Of a DNA stretch of 43,492 nt, positions 8,968-16,905 are shown piece by piece (the stretch's first letter is position 1; the number at the start of each line of letters is the position of its first letter). Position numbers and translations under genes: made by a program. The notes beneath the pieces were generated by a model. It had not been told where the DNA came from. It saw only the letters and a list, made by a program, of their open reading frames with translations, and made no database searches. Source of the DNA: a virus; the IMG/VR virus record IMGVR_UViG_3300021171_000003, positions 1 through 43,492 of that record; one strand, 5' to 3'.

Positions 8968-11203
8968 TGGCTGGGGGACCTCCCGGCCCCTTCTGCTCGG
9001 ACTTCTTGGGCGGCGTGGCGGCGGAAGCGGTCGCGCCAGCCGACCCGTGTATCTGGGCGTTGGACTTCCCGGCATCCTGAGTCTTCTGCTGCATGGCCGC
9101 CATCTGGGCCTGCTTGATCTGCTGCTGCTCAAGCGCCTGATTGGTGAGCTGGATGTGCTGCATGAGGGCCTGCTTGGCCTCGGGCTTCCATTGATCGAAT
9201 TCAAGGGATTTGACGCGGGATGTATGAATGAATAGGTGAATACCCAAGTCCTCGATGCCCACCATGGGCTGGAGAACCTGGCCGTTCTCCTTCATGGCTT
9301 GATTCTCAAGACGGGCGCGGGTGGCGTCGAGATTGAACGACTTCATCATACCCGTCTCGCCGAATAATTCGTAGATGCGCTGCCGGACGTCCGGCTGATT
9401 GATGTCCAGAGCACCTTTATCCCACATGGTCATCATCTCGGACTTTCTTTCATCGCGGGTGCGGGGCATGCCGTGTTGCGATGCGAGTACCGTGATGCAC
9501 TTGTCGAGGTCGGCCTTCTTGAACTGCATGATGTCGGCGGTGGACCCGGGGCCGCAGATGGCGACGAGCTGCACGTTGGTCAGGTACTTCTGCGCAAACT
9601 TGAGTGCCTTTCTGCCGGTCTCCTTCCAGAGGGAGGACCAGTTCTCCTGCGGCTTGGAGAACATCTGCTCGGCCTGCCCCCGAAGCTGCTGGATGGCGGA
9701 GGCGGCGACGATGGCACCTTCCTGCTCGCCACGGAACGCATTAACCGCCATAGAGATGTTTTGGAACTCAGCATGGAGGTTATCGCGCTGCTTATAAACG
9801 CCATCATCGAGGTGCCCGGACTCCATGCGGTGAGGCTCCTTGCTATTCGGCGAAACGGAGCGCCACTTGATAAATTTGTCGGCACGGCCAGTGATCTCCC
9901 CCACGAGCGTATTGGCATCAATGACAATCGGGTCGCTCGCGCTAGTCATGGCATGAAGCTTAATGATGGACTCATAGGCATTAAGCTCGCGCTGAATCTC
10001 GGCCAGATCGAAGGCCACGGAGCGGGCGACAAATAGGGTGGGCATATCCAGATAGCCGCCGATGGTGATCGGGTGTTCCGGAAATTGCCACTCCTCGTAG
10101 TGAGCGGCCTTATCATTGATGGAGACGCAATAGAAGCCATTGGGGAAATCCTTGACATGACTCGGGGGCACGTACATCTGCAGAGTCATGCAGGAGTCCT
10201 TGGCGACTATCGTGGACGAGGAATAACCCGTATACCAGAAGTTCAGGGCGTGCTCGTAGGTGACGGAATAACCATCGGGCCAAATGGAATCGGCGGAGGC
10301 ATCGAACCCGTCCCAGCGGAAGAAGATGTCGTCCAAGGTCTTGCGCTTGGCAAGCAGGAAGTAGGGGGAATCATCGAGATCGAGAGCGCCCGGGCGGGGA
10401 ATTGCGTATAGCATGTTCTCGATGTCGCAATGAATGCAATACTCGTACTGATCCTCAGTCTTGGGGTTGCCGTCCTCTCCCAATTCCGGTTCGCCGGGTA
10501 TCTGAGTACGTTCGACCTGTAGGGGGCCGCCGCACTGCGGGCAAGTCTCGGGAGGACTCATGCCCTCGGGGGGAGCAGGCATCGGGGTAACGGTGTCGCA
10601 CTTGGGGCAGGTGGCGGAAATGCCCGGAACCGGAGCGCCGGGGACGGGCGAAGTCCCGATCTTCTTGCGGAACGGGTAAACGTTCGTCATGACGCCACCG
10701 GCCAAGACGAACAATTGGGCGGCGACACCGGACTTGTCCTTGACGGTCTTGTAGGGACCGTGGAGGCCGTTGGTCGTGAAGAAGTAATCCAGATACTTAT
10801 TGCAGACGTTGGTGACCTGCATCGCTACGGGATCATCGTCCGGGGAAGGCTCAACGTCTACTTCTGGGATCTTGAAGAAGTTGGAGCACACGGCATCGAC
10901 GGTGGGGGAAAACCGATTAATGCGCGGGCGGGGCACCCAATCGTCGCTTGGCTGCTGGGGCTGCCAGACCTTGCGGGCGTCATCCCACTCAATCCAAGTC
11001 TGGTTGGCGTACATGAGGATGGCCTGCCAGATGGACTGGTGGTAGACCACGTAGGCATTCTTGAGGTCATCCCACATCCGCTGCGTGAAGGATAGGGCAT
11101 TTGTTTGCCCCTCATCGTCCTTGCCCGTACCGTTGCCGGACAGACCAAGGGCCGACCCGGCTTTCCCGAGTAGGCCCTTGACGCTCTGTAGGAGGGAAGA
11201 CAT
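8960..11203 (-). CDS. Portal protein
   Basis: This 747-residue protein has the size and composition of podovirus-type portals. The N-terminal part (LKNAYVVYHQSIWQAILMYANQTWIEWDDARKVW) and the helical C-terminal half, ending in a long Gln/Ala-rich helix (about residues 690-725), fit the dodecameric connector through which DNA enters and leaves the head. Inserted at about residues 199-224 is a four-cysteine zinc-ribbon-like element (CPKC...CPQC), with a further CIHC near residue 255. It lies in the leftward head-gene block after the terminase genes. No strong ribosome binding site precedes the ATG. The assignment rests on overall resemblance and context. Confidence 0.8.
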   Translation of the reverse strand: MSSLLQSVKGLLGKAGSALGLSGNGTGKDDEGQTNALSFTQRMWDDLKNAYVVYHQSIWQAILMYANQTWIEWDDARKVWQPQQPSDDWVPRPRINRFSPTVDAVCSNFFKIPEVDVEPSPDDDPVAMQVTNVCNKYLDYFFTTNGLHGPYKTVKDKSGVAAQLFVLAGGVMTNVYPFRKKIGTSPVPGAPVPGISATCPKCDTVTPMPAPPEGMSPPETCPQCGGPLQVERTQIPGEPELGEDGNPKTEDQYEYCIHCDIENMLYAIPRPGALDLDDSPYFLLAKRKTLDDIFFRWDGFDASADSIWPDGYSVTYEHALNFWYTGYSSSTIVAKDSCMTLQMYVPPSHVKDFPNGFYCVSINDKAAHYEEWQFPEHPITIGGYLDMPTLFVARSVAFDLAEIQRELNAYESIIKLHAMTSASDPIVIDANTLVGEITGRADKFIKWRSVSPNSKEPHRMESGHLDDGVYKQRDNLHAEFQNISMAVNAFRGEQEGAIVAASAIQQLRGQAEQMFSKPQENWSSLWKETGRKALKFAQKYLTNVQLVAICGPGSTADIMQFKKADLDKCITVLASQHGMPRTRDERKSEMMTMWDKGALDINQPDVRQRIYELFGETGMMKSFNLDATRARLENQAMKENGQVLQPMVGIEDLGIHLFIHTSRVKSLEFDQWKPEAKQALMQHIQLTNQALEQQQIKQAQMAAMQQKTQDAGKSNAQIHGSAGATASAATPPKKSEQKGPGGPPASA

Positions 11204-11209
11204 CGAGGT

Positions 11210-12019
11210 TTAGTTAGGGTTCCCTATGCAGAAATACTTAATGACGTCCGTACCGGTGCCGGTGAGGGTGAGCGTGGTGACCGGAGGGCCGCCCGACGTG
11301 ATGGCCGTAACTGTGTTGGCGATGGTGGTCACGTCCTGAGCAAAGCAATTGGGCGTCGCCTGATACGGGATGACGAACGTAATAGCCTTGGTGCCACCGG
11401 CAAGCGTGGCGAGGCCGGTAACGTCCTGGTTGGTGCCAGCGGCAAGAAGGTGTGCACCAACAGGCTCGCCCACAGCCCACAGGGCGGGGACGCGCTGGTC
11501 GGTGATGGAACCGTTGCCGCCGTTGCCACAGGCCGTGGCATTGCATACCACGACGGCAATAAAGATCTCGCCGCCCTGCGGTTGGAGGACGGTGGAAGGG
11601 ACGCCGGGCTGTCCGGGAGCGGACCCGGGACCGACTACGGCGGTCCGGGCGTAGGCGGCAGGGGCAGCACAGTTGTAGAAAATGCCATAGGTGGTGGAGG
11701 GAAGCAGCGTGATCTGTAACTGGCCCATGGACTGAAACTCGCCGCTACAGAACACGGTGCCAGCAGATATCTGAACGACGAAGTTGGAGGCAGGATTGGT
11801 GACCACGCCGCCGACCGCCGCCATCTGAGCGCCTGCGGTGGGGGCAAGGTAATTAGTCGCTAGAACCTGCCCGACCAAAGCGGACGGGGATTGCTGGGCA
11901 TAGATGATGGTACCATTCTTGGCGATGCGGTTGCCGGTAAGTCCCGCGATGAGCAGGGAGACCGCCAGCACCGTAGTCAGCCGGGCCAACGTTGACCACT
12001 TATTCAACCTCTTATTCAT
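11210..12019 (-). CDS. Secreted beta-rich protein sharing a C-terminal domain with the tailspike
   Basis: This 269-residue protein starts at an ATG with AGGAGGG eight bases upstream; the ATG overlaps the stop of the preceding gene (ATGA). The N-terminus is a signal peptide or membrane anchor with a basic stretch followed by LTTVLAVSLLIAGLTG. The body is beta-rich. The last 65 residues (TLAGGTKAITF...LTLTGTGTDVIKYFC) match the pattern of the last 65 residues of the 1,045-residue spike-like protein, including the spaced Cys, N.TAIT and LTGTGTD motifs. It may be a head fibre, baseplate or receptor-binding protein. It sits directly upstream of the portal gene. Confidence 0.6.
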   Translation of the reverse strand: MNKRLNKWSTLARLTTVLAVSLLIAGLTGNRIAKNGTIIYAQQSPSALVGQVLATNYLAPTAGAQMAAVGGVVTNPASNFVVQISAGTVFCSGEFQSMGQLQITLLPSTTYGIFYNCAAPAAYARTAVVGPGSAPGQPGVPSTVLQPQGGEIFIAVVVCNATACGNGGNGSITDQRVPALWAVGEPVGAHLLAAGTNQDVTGLATLAGGTKAITFVIPYQATPNCFAQDVTTIANTVTAITSGGPPVTTLTLTGTGTDVIKYFCIGNPN

Positions 12020-12309
12020 TGTGTTTTCCCTCCTAAGGGACTTACCTTGACCTGAACTTGTGGTGGCTTGGGATCAAACCAGCCCGGGGAAGGCTCGAGA
12101 ACAGCCTGCCGGGGCTGGGGAAGGACTAGATCGACCTTTCCCGACCGCGCCAGAGCCTCGGTGAGCCTGTCGCACCGCTCCTGAACGTCTATTCGCGCCT
12201 GTTCCGACGCGAGGAGAGCATTTTTGTACGCGGAGTCCCGAAAAAACAGGACTAGGGCGACGACTAGGACGCCTAGAAACAATACGCCGAGTATGGCGAG
12301 GACGATCAT
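12016..12309 (-). CDS. Small membrane protein with short coiled coil
   Basis: This 97-residue protein has one strong N-terminal transmembrane helix (MIVLAILGVLFLGVLVVALVLFF shortened: VLAILGVLFLGVLVVALVLF), a charged helical segment with coiled-coil character (SEQARIDVQERCDRLTEALA) and a Pro-rich tail. The start ATG overlaps the previous stop as TAATG, which suggests coupled translation. The topology resembles inner-membrane spanin or holin-accessory proteins, but its place between terminase and portal is unusual for a lysis gene. The function is not known. Confidence 0.55.
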   Translation of the reverse strand: MIVLAILGVLFLGVLVVALVLFFRDSAYKNALLASEQARIDVQERCDRLTEALARSGKVDLVLPQPRQAVLEPSPGWFDPKPPQVQVKVSPLGGKTQ

Positions 12310-12716
12310 TAACCCTTCAAGCCCCCCGAACCGTGTATGCCCATGCCGCCGACGTGCACGCCGTGGGTCCTCCCGCCTTGGAACATGCGGGAGGCATTAC
12401 GGACTTTCCCGAGAAGGCGTCCACCGCCCCCTAATCCGTGTCCAGCACCCCCGCCGCCCGAGTGCTGAGACTTCATGATGGCATGGCGGAATCCATGCAT
12501 GGAGTGGGGATTGCCGGGGAGGGAAGAAGACTCGATGTCACTGGTTCCACCGCCACCGGGAGCGCTGCCGGGGACGCCTTCCTGCCCGGAATGGCCGAAC
12601 CCGCCGCGCTCCAGAGGATCGACGACGGAGCCTATGGCGCGGTCGCCCGTGCCTCCGCCGCGACGGGTGGAAAGTTCGTCGGCGGTACGCCCTAAACCGT
12701 TAGTGCCGCTGCTCAT
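12309..12716 (-). CDS. Gly/His/Ser-rich small protein
   Basis: The product has 135 residues and is dominated by Gly, Ser and His with little predicted secondary structure (e.g. HSGGGGAGHGLGGGGRLLGK, then GGRTHGVHVGGMGIHGSGG). It is placed by overlap on both sides: its ATG overlaps the stop of the upstream gene (ATGA) and its TAA overlaps the ATG of the downstream gene. That tight packing and the same style as the 13469-13900 product support real coding. No known domain is recognised. It could be a flexible head-completion, DNA-binding or decoration protein; this is speculative. Confidence 0.5.
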   Translation of the reverse strand: MSSGTNGLGRTADELSTRRGGGTGDRAIGSVVDPLERGGFGHSGQEGVPGSAPGGGGTSDIESSSLPGNPHSMHGFRHAIMKSQHSGGGGAGHGLGGGGRLLGKVRNASRMFQGGRTHGVHVGGMGIHGSGGLKG

Positions 12717-13150
12717 TGGGGTGGCTCCTCTTCCGGCTCTTCTTCGCCGGGTTCCTCAGGCTCTTCCTCGCCCTCTTCCTCCGGTTCTTCGCCTTCGGGC
12801 TTGGGAGGGGGCATTCCCCCGCCCGCGCCTCCCGCCGTCAATTCGGAGTGGACGCGGCAGAATCCGGCAGCGGTGATGGGGGCTGCGACCTTGGCGCAGG
12901 GCTGCCCCTCTCCTTGGAAGGCGGCACAATTGCCGCAATTGAGTCCGTCAGGAGCGTATCCAGCGTCTTCGGGGGTAAGCAAGCCGCCCGGCGCTCCTCC
13001 CGCTCCCGGAGGACCGACTTGCGGACCTCCAGCTGCAGCCGAGTCATTGGGGCTTGGAGGAACTGGCGGTCCCGCAGGATCGCGTCCAAGGATCGAACGT
13101 ACGAGAGCGTGTTTGTCAGCCACGCCGAAAGGTGCTGAGCCTTGAGCCAC
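12713..13150 (-). CDS. HiPIP-like four-cysteine protein with acidic tail
   Basis: The start is the GTG at 13150, preceded by AGGGGGTGA; an ATG two bases upstream opens another frame without homologous content. The 145-residue product has a central cysteine module: CGNC, nine residues, Cys, twelve residues (AKVAAPITAAGF), Cys. This spacing and the hydrophobic pattern resemble the high-potential iron-sulfur protein fold seen in some phage structural clusters. The C-terminal 30 residues are almost only Glu, Pro and Gly, a strongly acidic tail. Metal or Fe-S binding is inferred from the cysteines. A virion or assembly role is suggested by position between terminase and portal. Confidence 0.5.
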   Translation of the reverse strand: MAQGSAPFGVADKHALVRSILGRDPAGPPVPPSPNDSAAAGGPQVGPPGAGGAPGGLLTPEDAGYAPDGLNCGNCAAFQGEGQPCAKVAAPITAAGFCRVHSELTAGGAGGGMPPPKPEGEEPEEEGEEEPEEPGEEEPEEEPPQ

Positions 13151-13153
13151 ATG

Positions 13154-13468
13154 TCACCCCCTAATGGTAGAAATCATAAGCTCGCCCGGAACGGCGGTAG
13201 CATGGTAAAGATCCGCGAAGCTACGCATTCGCATGTTGGACGGGGAGATTAGAAATACTGCCTCGGTGATGGTGGGGAAGCGTGACAGTGCGTCGGCCAT
13301 GGCCCTGTCGGTGAGGCGGATGGCGACCTTGCGCGAGACGATCGACGGGGCGATATCGACGTCGGTGATCAGGGCGATGGGACGCCAGATCAGGCGGCCA
13401 CGAGGACGGTCGGGGGGTCCCTCGATGACCACCACGTCCCTCTTATCGATATGGCGCTCGGGGAGCAT
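13154..13468 (-). CDS. Conserved-looking hypothetical phage protein
   Basis: This 104-residue protein has balanced composition and likely folds as a small alpha/beta domain (VVVIEGPPDRPRGRLIWRPI, then ITEAVFLISPSNMRMRSFAD). Its ATG follows the stop of the upstream gene directly (TGAATG), indicating coupled translation, and its TGA lies just upstream of the next start. No family is recognised. The ordinary composition stands out against the low-complexity proteins around it. A head-assembly role is possible from position only. Confidence 0.5.
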   Translation of the reverse strand: MLPERHIDKRDVVVIEGPPDRPRGRLIWRPIALITDVDIAPSIVSRKVAIRLTDRAMADALSRFPTITEAVFLISPSNMRMRSFADLYHATAVPGELMISTIRG

Positions 13469-13900
13469 TCAGTCGTCGAGTCCCACGGGACCCTTACCGA
13501 ATCCAGTCGGCAAGGAGGGAAGGTTGTGGGGATGAGAACCGTGGGCGCGATGGGCACCGTGATTCTTGAACCCCTTACCGGCATGGGACTTGCCGCGAAT
13601 GCCCTCGTGGCCACCGTGATGGACGCCCGCAAAATGAGCACGAATGCGGCGATCGGCACTGCCGCCGCCCTTTCCGCCGCCGTGGGCTATCTCCGTACTC
13701 TTATGGCCGCCCGGGAGCATGCCGTGACCGGAAGTGCCGTGGCTGGTCGCGACCCGGTGGCCGGAATGCTCGAATCCGCCCCGGTTGGAGTTAGGGATAG
13801 AGGTACGAAGAGCGCGGCCTGTGTTGACGCCCCCGCCCCCGTTATTGCCCTTCTTGTTGTGAGCCGGGCTGACCGGCCCCTTACTGAATCCACCCTTCAT
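13469..13900 (-). CDS. Gly/His-rich basic protein with KGPV motifs
   Basis: The ATG has AAGGAGG six bases upstream, a strong signal for such a low-complexity product. The 143 residues are rich in Gly, His, Lys, Arg and Asn. The protein begins MKGGFSKGPV and ends TGFGKGPVGLDD, so a GF(G/S)KGPV motif is present at both ends. The same motif closes the 69-residue protein at 14212-14421. The protein is basic and probably disordered. A DNA- or capsid-binding role is conceivable but not shown. Confidence 0.5.
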   Translation of the reverse strand: MKGGFSKGPVSPAHNKKGNNGGGGVNTGRALRTSIPNSNRGGFEHSGHRVATSHGTSGHGMLPGGHKSTEIAHGGGKGGGSADRRIRAHFAGVHHGGHEGIRGKSHAGKGFKNHGAHRAHGSHPHNLPSLPTGFGKGPVGLDD

Positions 13901-13911
13901 AAGCTACCTCC

Positions 13912-14211
13912 TTAATAGCCGGAATAGTTACCTCGAACGGAATCGTTAGGCGGCTCGAGTTGGCCCGCCGCACCCGCTTGGCGCATCGCTACTCTGTTTC
14001 GTAACGGCGGGGCCGAGTGTAGCATAGCCTGCCCAAGCCCGTCAATGGGGGGCTGGGGCACCTGTGGCGTAGGCATCACCGGGGGGGCTGCCTGAGCAAC
14101 CGGGGGACCGGGGGGAGGAGGCGTCACGGGGGGCACTGCTCCCATGCCTCCACCTGCACCGGGCCTTCTCACTACGGGGGGCTGCATCGCTGACGGGGGC
14201 ATCATGGCCAT
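13912..14211 (-). CDS. Proline-rich small protein
   Basis: The 99-residue product is rich in Pro, Ala, Gly and Gln with a run of Pro-rich turns in the first 60 residues (PPVTPPPPGPPVAQAAPPVM) and a more ordinary C-terminal 40 residues ending RGNYSGY. Its ATG directly abuts the TAA of the upstream gene, so translation is probably coupled; two further Met codons at residues 3 and 4 are alternative starts. No domain is recognised. A leftward promoter-like pair lies inside it. Confidence 0.45.
   Translation of the reverse strand: MAMMPPSAMQPPVVRRPGAGGGMGAVPPVTPPPPGPPVAQAAPPVMPTPQVPQPPIDGLGQAMLHSAPPLRNRVAMRQAGAAGQLEPPNDSVRGNYSGY
14016..14045 (-). promoter_or_regulatory. Candidate leftward promoter inside a late gene
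   Basis: On the minus strand TTGACG (14045-14040) and TACACT (14021-14016) are separated by 18 bp, the same spacing as the four rightward promoters of this genome, and the -10 resembles theirs. It would serve the genes from 13900 leftwards. The spacer lacks the shared GTG core, so this is only a candidate. Confidence 0.3.
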
Positions 14212-14421
14212 TTAAGCAACCGGTCCTTTGCCGAAACCGTGAGCGGCCCCGGCGTGCTTCTTATTAATGTGGCCCGGCAAATGCTTCGTCGGGGTTGAAG
14301 CGAAATCGTGAAGCTGTCCGTGGGACATTTTCAATAGCCCCCGGTTGCGCTTGTATAGCTTGGACGGGTTATGCTCCGCTATAGCCATTGCGGCCTGTTC
14401 GGCTTTAGATACGCTGGGCAT
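14212..14421 (-). CDS. Small basic DUF3008-like phage protein
   Basis: The start ATG at 14421 overlaps the terminase stop as TAATG. The 69-residue product begins MPSVSKAEQAAMAIAEHNPS and continues LYKRNRGLLKMSHGQLHDFA, a pattern seen in small phage proteins of the DUF3008 type (S.K.QQ..M..A, then a K-rich middle and an LHDFA box). It ends HGFGKGPVA, the motif shared with the 13469-13900 product. It is basic and probably helical. The family has no established function. Upstream in-frame codons would lie inside the terminase gene and are not used. Confidence 0.6.
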   Translation of the reverse strand: MPSVSKAEQAAMAIAEHNPSKLYKRNRGLLKMSHGQLHDFASTPTKHLPGHINKKHAGAAHGFGKGPVA

Positions 14422-16043
14422 TATTGTATTCTGTCCCCCCACCAAGTGTTGTCGTTGGTGCCGGTGTGCCCAAACCTCTTGGCCCAATTGTCGTGGGTAC
14501 GCATCAACAATTGATCTTGCGTAGAGAAAGATAGGAGATCGCGTTCCGTACGGGCGGGAGGCTCCGGTCTAGACATAAGGATATAGCGCTTGTTGTCTAG
14601 GCCGTGGTCTTCCCCGACATACCGGACGGTCCCCCGTTCGGTGATCGTCTTGCGGAGTCCGATGATGTCCCGAATGAGGCCCGGACAATTCTTCTTAACG
14701 ATAAAAGTGGAAGGACTGCCAAGAGCGCCAGTAACAGGATGGCGATGTAGGGGTTTGGGGTGGAGATACTCAGCCACCAAATTAATACCAGACTCCAGAG
14801 CGTTATAGGCAGGGATAGCAGGGATGCCATTGCGGCGGTACTCGTCGATGTTAGCGAATAGCTCAGTTTTGCCCTGATTGACCTTAGCAGTGGTCGAGGG
14901 GTCGATAAGAATATATTCGAACCCGTAAAATGATGGGACGATACCCGGGTCCTTCTTAGCATTGTCCACCGCCTGTTTTTTGCCGCAGAGGAGCACCGCC
15001 CGGTCCATTAAGGCCGCCATCCCCCGGGCGTGTTCGCTGATAAGCTTGTTCTTCTCCCGATATTCAAGTAGGCTTACCGTGTTCCCGTCCGGGTCGATGC
15101 CTTCGATAAGCATGTCCGTCGTGCCGGTAGAGCCATGATCGATCGAGGCCACAAGTATAAGGGATTTAAGGTAACCTTCCGGCGGGACGTCGATGCAGTG
15201 AATTTTCTCATCGAACTCCTTGAATACCTGCCCGGTGGACGTCTTCCATGACCCTCTTAAGTACTTCTCCACCCACTCCTTCGGAGCGTCCATCTCCTGA
15301 TCGGCCACCCAATTCGGCGGCAGGTATATATTGTCCTCAGGGAGGAATTTGATGAATATCTGGTGCCCGTTGCTGACCACTTTTAGTTCGGGGTCATTCT
15401 CGGTCGGCTCAATGATCGGCCAGAAGCGGTCGTGGACCCATCCCGGCTCCGGGTTAGACCCCAGCATGGCCATATATGGAGGACGGGACCCGTTGGGGAG
15501 CACCCAACAGAGCTGCGCAAGTAGCTGGCGATAAGACTCTGGAGATATTTCGGACGGCTCATCGACCGCGAATTGGCCAAACTCTTTACCCTTGGACGAT
15601 TCCGCGTCATGCTCATCCCCCAGCCCGGTATAGTGCATTATGGACGGCTTACCGGAGGTCCGGATAGTGATCAGCCGGTCGGTCTTGTGATGATTGAGGA
15701 TCAGCTCCTCGGGCACCAGCATGTCCCAAGTCACCATAATAGATTGTTTCAAGTCCGTGAGGTCCTGCCGGAACATGCCCAGACGGTTGCCGGGGAACAG
15801 GCAGGCCAGCATAGCCAACTTCTGGCATAGGCTGGCGGACTTGGCACCGCGCTTCGCCCCGCCGCACAGCTGCTCCCGCTCCGTGGCGTTTATAAAGGTA
15901 GACTGCTGAGGACCCACGGGATTGCCAAGGTAGTACTCCGACCGGCCAATACTGATGATGATGGGGGTCCCGTAGGCCGGATCGCGGCCCGTCTCGGCGA
16001 AAATGCGGGTATCACCGTTATGGGCAACCTTAGTGATACTCAC
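14421..16043 (-). CDS. terL: Terminase large subunit (packaging ATPase/nuclease)
   Basis: This is the DNA packaging motor. The 540-residue protein has an N-terminal ATPase domain with a variant Walker A (GGAKRGAKS, residues 61-69) and Walker B followed by the catalytic Glu/Pro pair (FGQFAVDEPSEIS, Asp161-Glu162). A C-terminal RNase H-like nuclease domain starts around residue 298, where VASIDHGSTGTTD supplies the first catalytic Asp (302). The start ATG overlaps the end of the TerS-like gene by four bases. The order TerS-TerL at the head of the late block is standard. The length is in the normal range (450-600). The packaging type (pac, cos or headful) cannot be read from it by eye. Confidence 0.92.
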   Translation of the reverse strand: MSITKVAHNGDTRIFAETGRDPAYGTPIIISIGRSEYYLGNPVGPQQSTFINATEREQLCGGAKRGAKSASLCQKLAMLACLFPGNRLGMFRQDLTDLKQSIMVTWDMLVPEELILNHHKTDRLITIRTSGKPSIMHYTGLGDEHDAESSKGKEFGQFAVDEPSEISPESYRQLLAQLCWVLPNGSRPPYMAMLGSNPEPGWVHDRFWPIIEPTENDPELKVVSNGHQIFIKFLPEDNIYLPPNWVADQEMDAPKEWVEKYLRGSWKTSTGQVFKEFDEKIHCIDVPPEGYLKSLILVASIDHGSTGTTDMLIEGIDPDGNTVSLLEYREKNKLISEHARGMAALMDRAVLLCGKKQAVDNAKKDPGIVPSFYGFEYILIDPSTTAKVNQGKTELFANIDEYRRNGIPAIPAYNALESGINLVAEYLHPKPLHRHPVTGALGSPSTFIVKKNCPGLIRDIIGLRKTITERGTVRYVGEDHGLDNKRYILMSRPEPPARTERDLLSFSTQDQLLMRTHDNWAKRFGHTGTNDNTWWGDRIQ

Positions 16044-16834
16044 TGGACGGGTCCCTTAACCTTCCTATCCTTATGGACCTTTGCCGCGAGCCTACTAGTA
16101 CTCTTGATACGTTTCGTTTCCTTCGGGGGCAATTTCGGAATGGTTGACTCGCGTAGAGAACCCGGTGCGGGCTGGTTCCCGCGATTACTTGTTCCCACGA
16201 TGCTACTAGTACCCTTCGCTTCGGTTTTGCTTTGCTTCATCCAGCTTGGCTCAGCAGAGCCAAACCGAACCGCCACGCCGACGGCGACCTGCTGAGCAGG
16301 GGGCGCGCCTTCGTTCCGCTCCCCACGGGCCAGACGCTCCAGCTCGACGCCCGTTCGCGCGACCTTGACCAGCGCATCGACGTCCAGCTCCTCGGGCAGG
16401 AGGCGCGACGCTCGCTTTGCCGCCGTGGCGACCAGACTTTGCGCGAGCTGAGCGTGCCGGTCAGCCGCCATGAGCCTCGACTCGACCGACCGAACTTTGG
16501 CGAGGTCGAGTAGCGCTAAATCGCTTGCCTCGACTCTGCCTCGCCAACCAAAGTCACGCGCCAAACGAACGAGCTTGTGCAGAGCCAAACCAAGCTGCAG
16601 AGCGACACGCTCAAGGCTTCGGTCGGTGCCCATGTCGCGATAGACGCAGAACGCTCGGAAGGCGGAGGCTGACTCGCGAGGACGGCGGTCCCACGGGGTC
16701 GGAGCAGGGGAGGAGCGGACGGCAAGAAGAGTCTCGGGGGCTTGGCTGCTGGACACGAAGGCAGGGGAACACGCCGAAGCCAAGCCTGTCAATCTCCCTT
16801 GACACCGTGTGCGGGTAGACACACTTTGAGGCAT
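16040..16834 (-). CDS. terS: Probable terminase small subunit
   Basis: This 264-residue protein directly precedes TerL. Its middle part (ESASAFRAFCVYRDMGTDRS, then LERVALQLGLALHKLVRLAR and DFGWRGRVEASD) has the pattern of phage terminase small subunits of the phBC6A51 type: a helix-turn-helix in which a RS.E.VA..L....V.R...D..W..R...D box recurs. The C-terminal third is basic and Ser/Lys-rich, suited to DNA binding. The N-terminal start is uncertain: the ATG at 16834 has no clear ribosome binding site, and a TTG about 45 bases downstream has AAGGGAGA before it. It is the first gene of the leftward arm. Confidence 0.7.
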   Translation of the reverse strand: MPQSVSTRTRCQGRLTGLASACSPAFVSSSQAPETLLAVRSSPAPTPWDRRPRESASAFRAFCVYRDMGTDRSLERVALQLGLALHKLVRLARDFGWRGRVEASDLALLDLAKVRSVESRLMAADRHAQLAQSLVATAAKRASRLLPEELDVDALVKVARTGVELERLARGERNEGAPPAQQVAVGVAVRFGSAEPSWMKQSKTEAKGTSSIVGTSNRGNQPAPGSLRESTIPKLPPKETKRIKSTSRLAAKVHKDRKVKGPVQ

Positions 16835-16874
16835 AAAGCGCTTTGCCGGGAAGTAATCAAGGCGATACCTCTAT

Positions 16875-16888
16875 TGGCGAAGTCGCCA
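16875..16888. promoter_or_regulatory. Palindrome upstream of the first rightward promoter
   Basis: TGGCGA-AG-TCGCCA is a perfect inverted repeat with a 2-base centre. It abuts the second palindrome that touches the -35 box of the promoter at 16905. It may be a protein-binding site in the divergent control region between TerS and the early arm. Confidence 0.35.
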
Positions 16889-16905
16889 TACAGCAAACGC
16901 TGTAT
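16888..16905. promoter_or_regulatory. Candidate operator overlapping the first early promoter
   Basis: ATACAGC-AAAC-GCTGTAT is a perfect 7-bp inverted repeat with a 4-base centre whose last base is the first T of the TTGACA box. The symmetry and position are typical of a repressor site. The operon it would control encodes an HTH protein (17440-17820), a natural candidate for binding it. Confidence 0.5.

Noticed and set aside
16798-16830. TTGACACCGTGTGCGG segment near the TerS start
   Set aside because: It begins like the early promoters but has no -10 at 17-18 bp; perhaps a decayed copy, not listed as a promoter.
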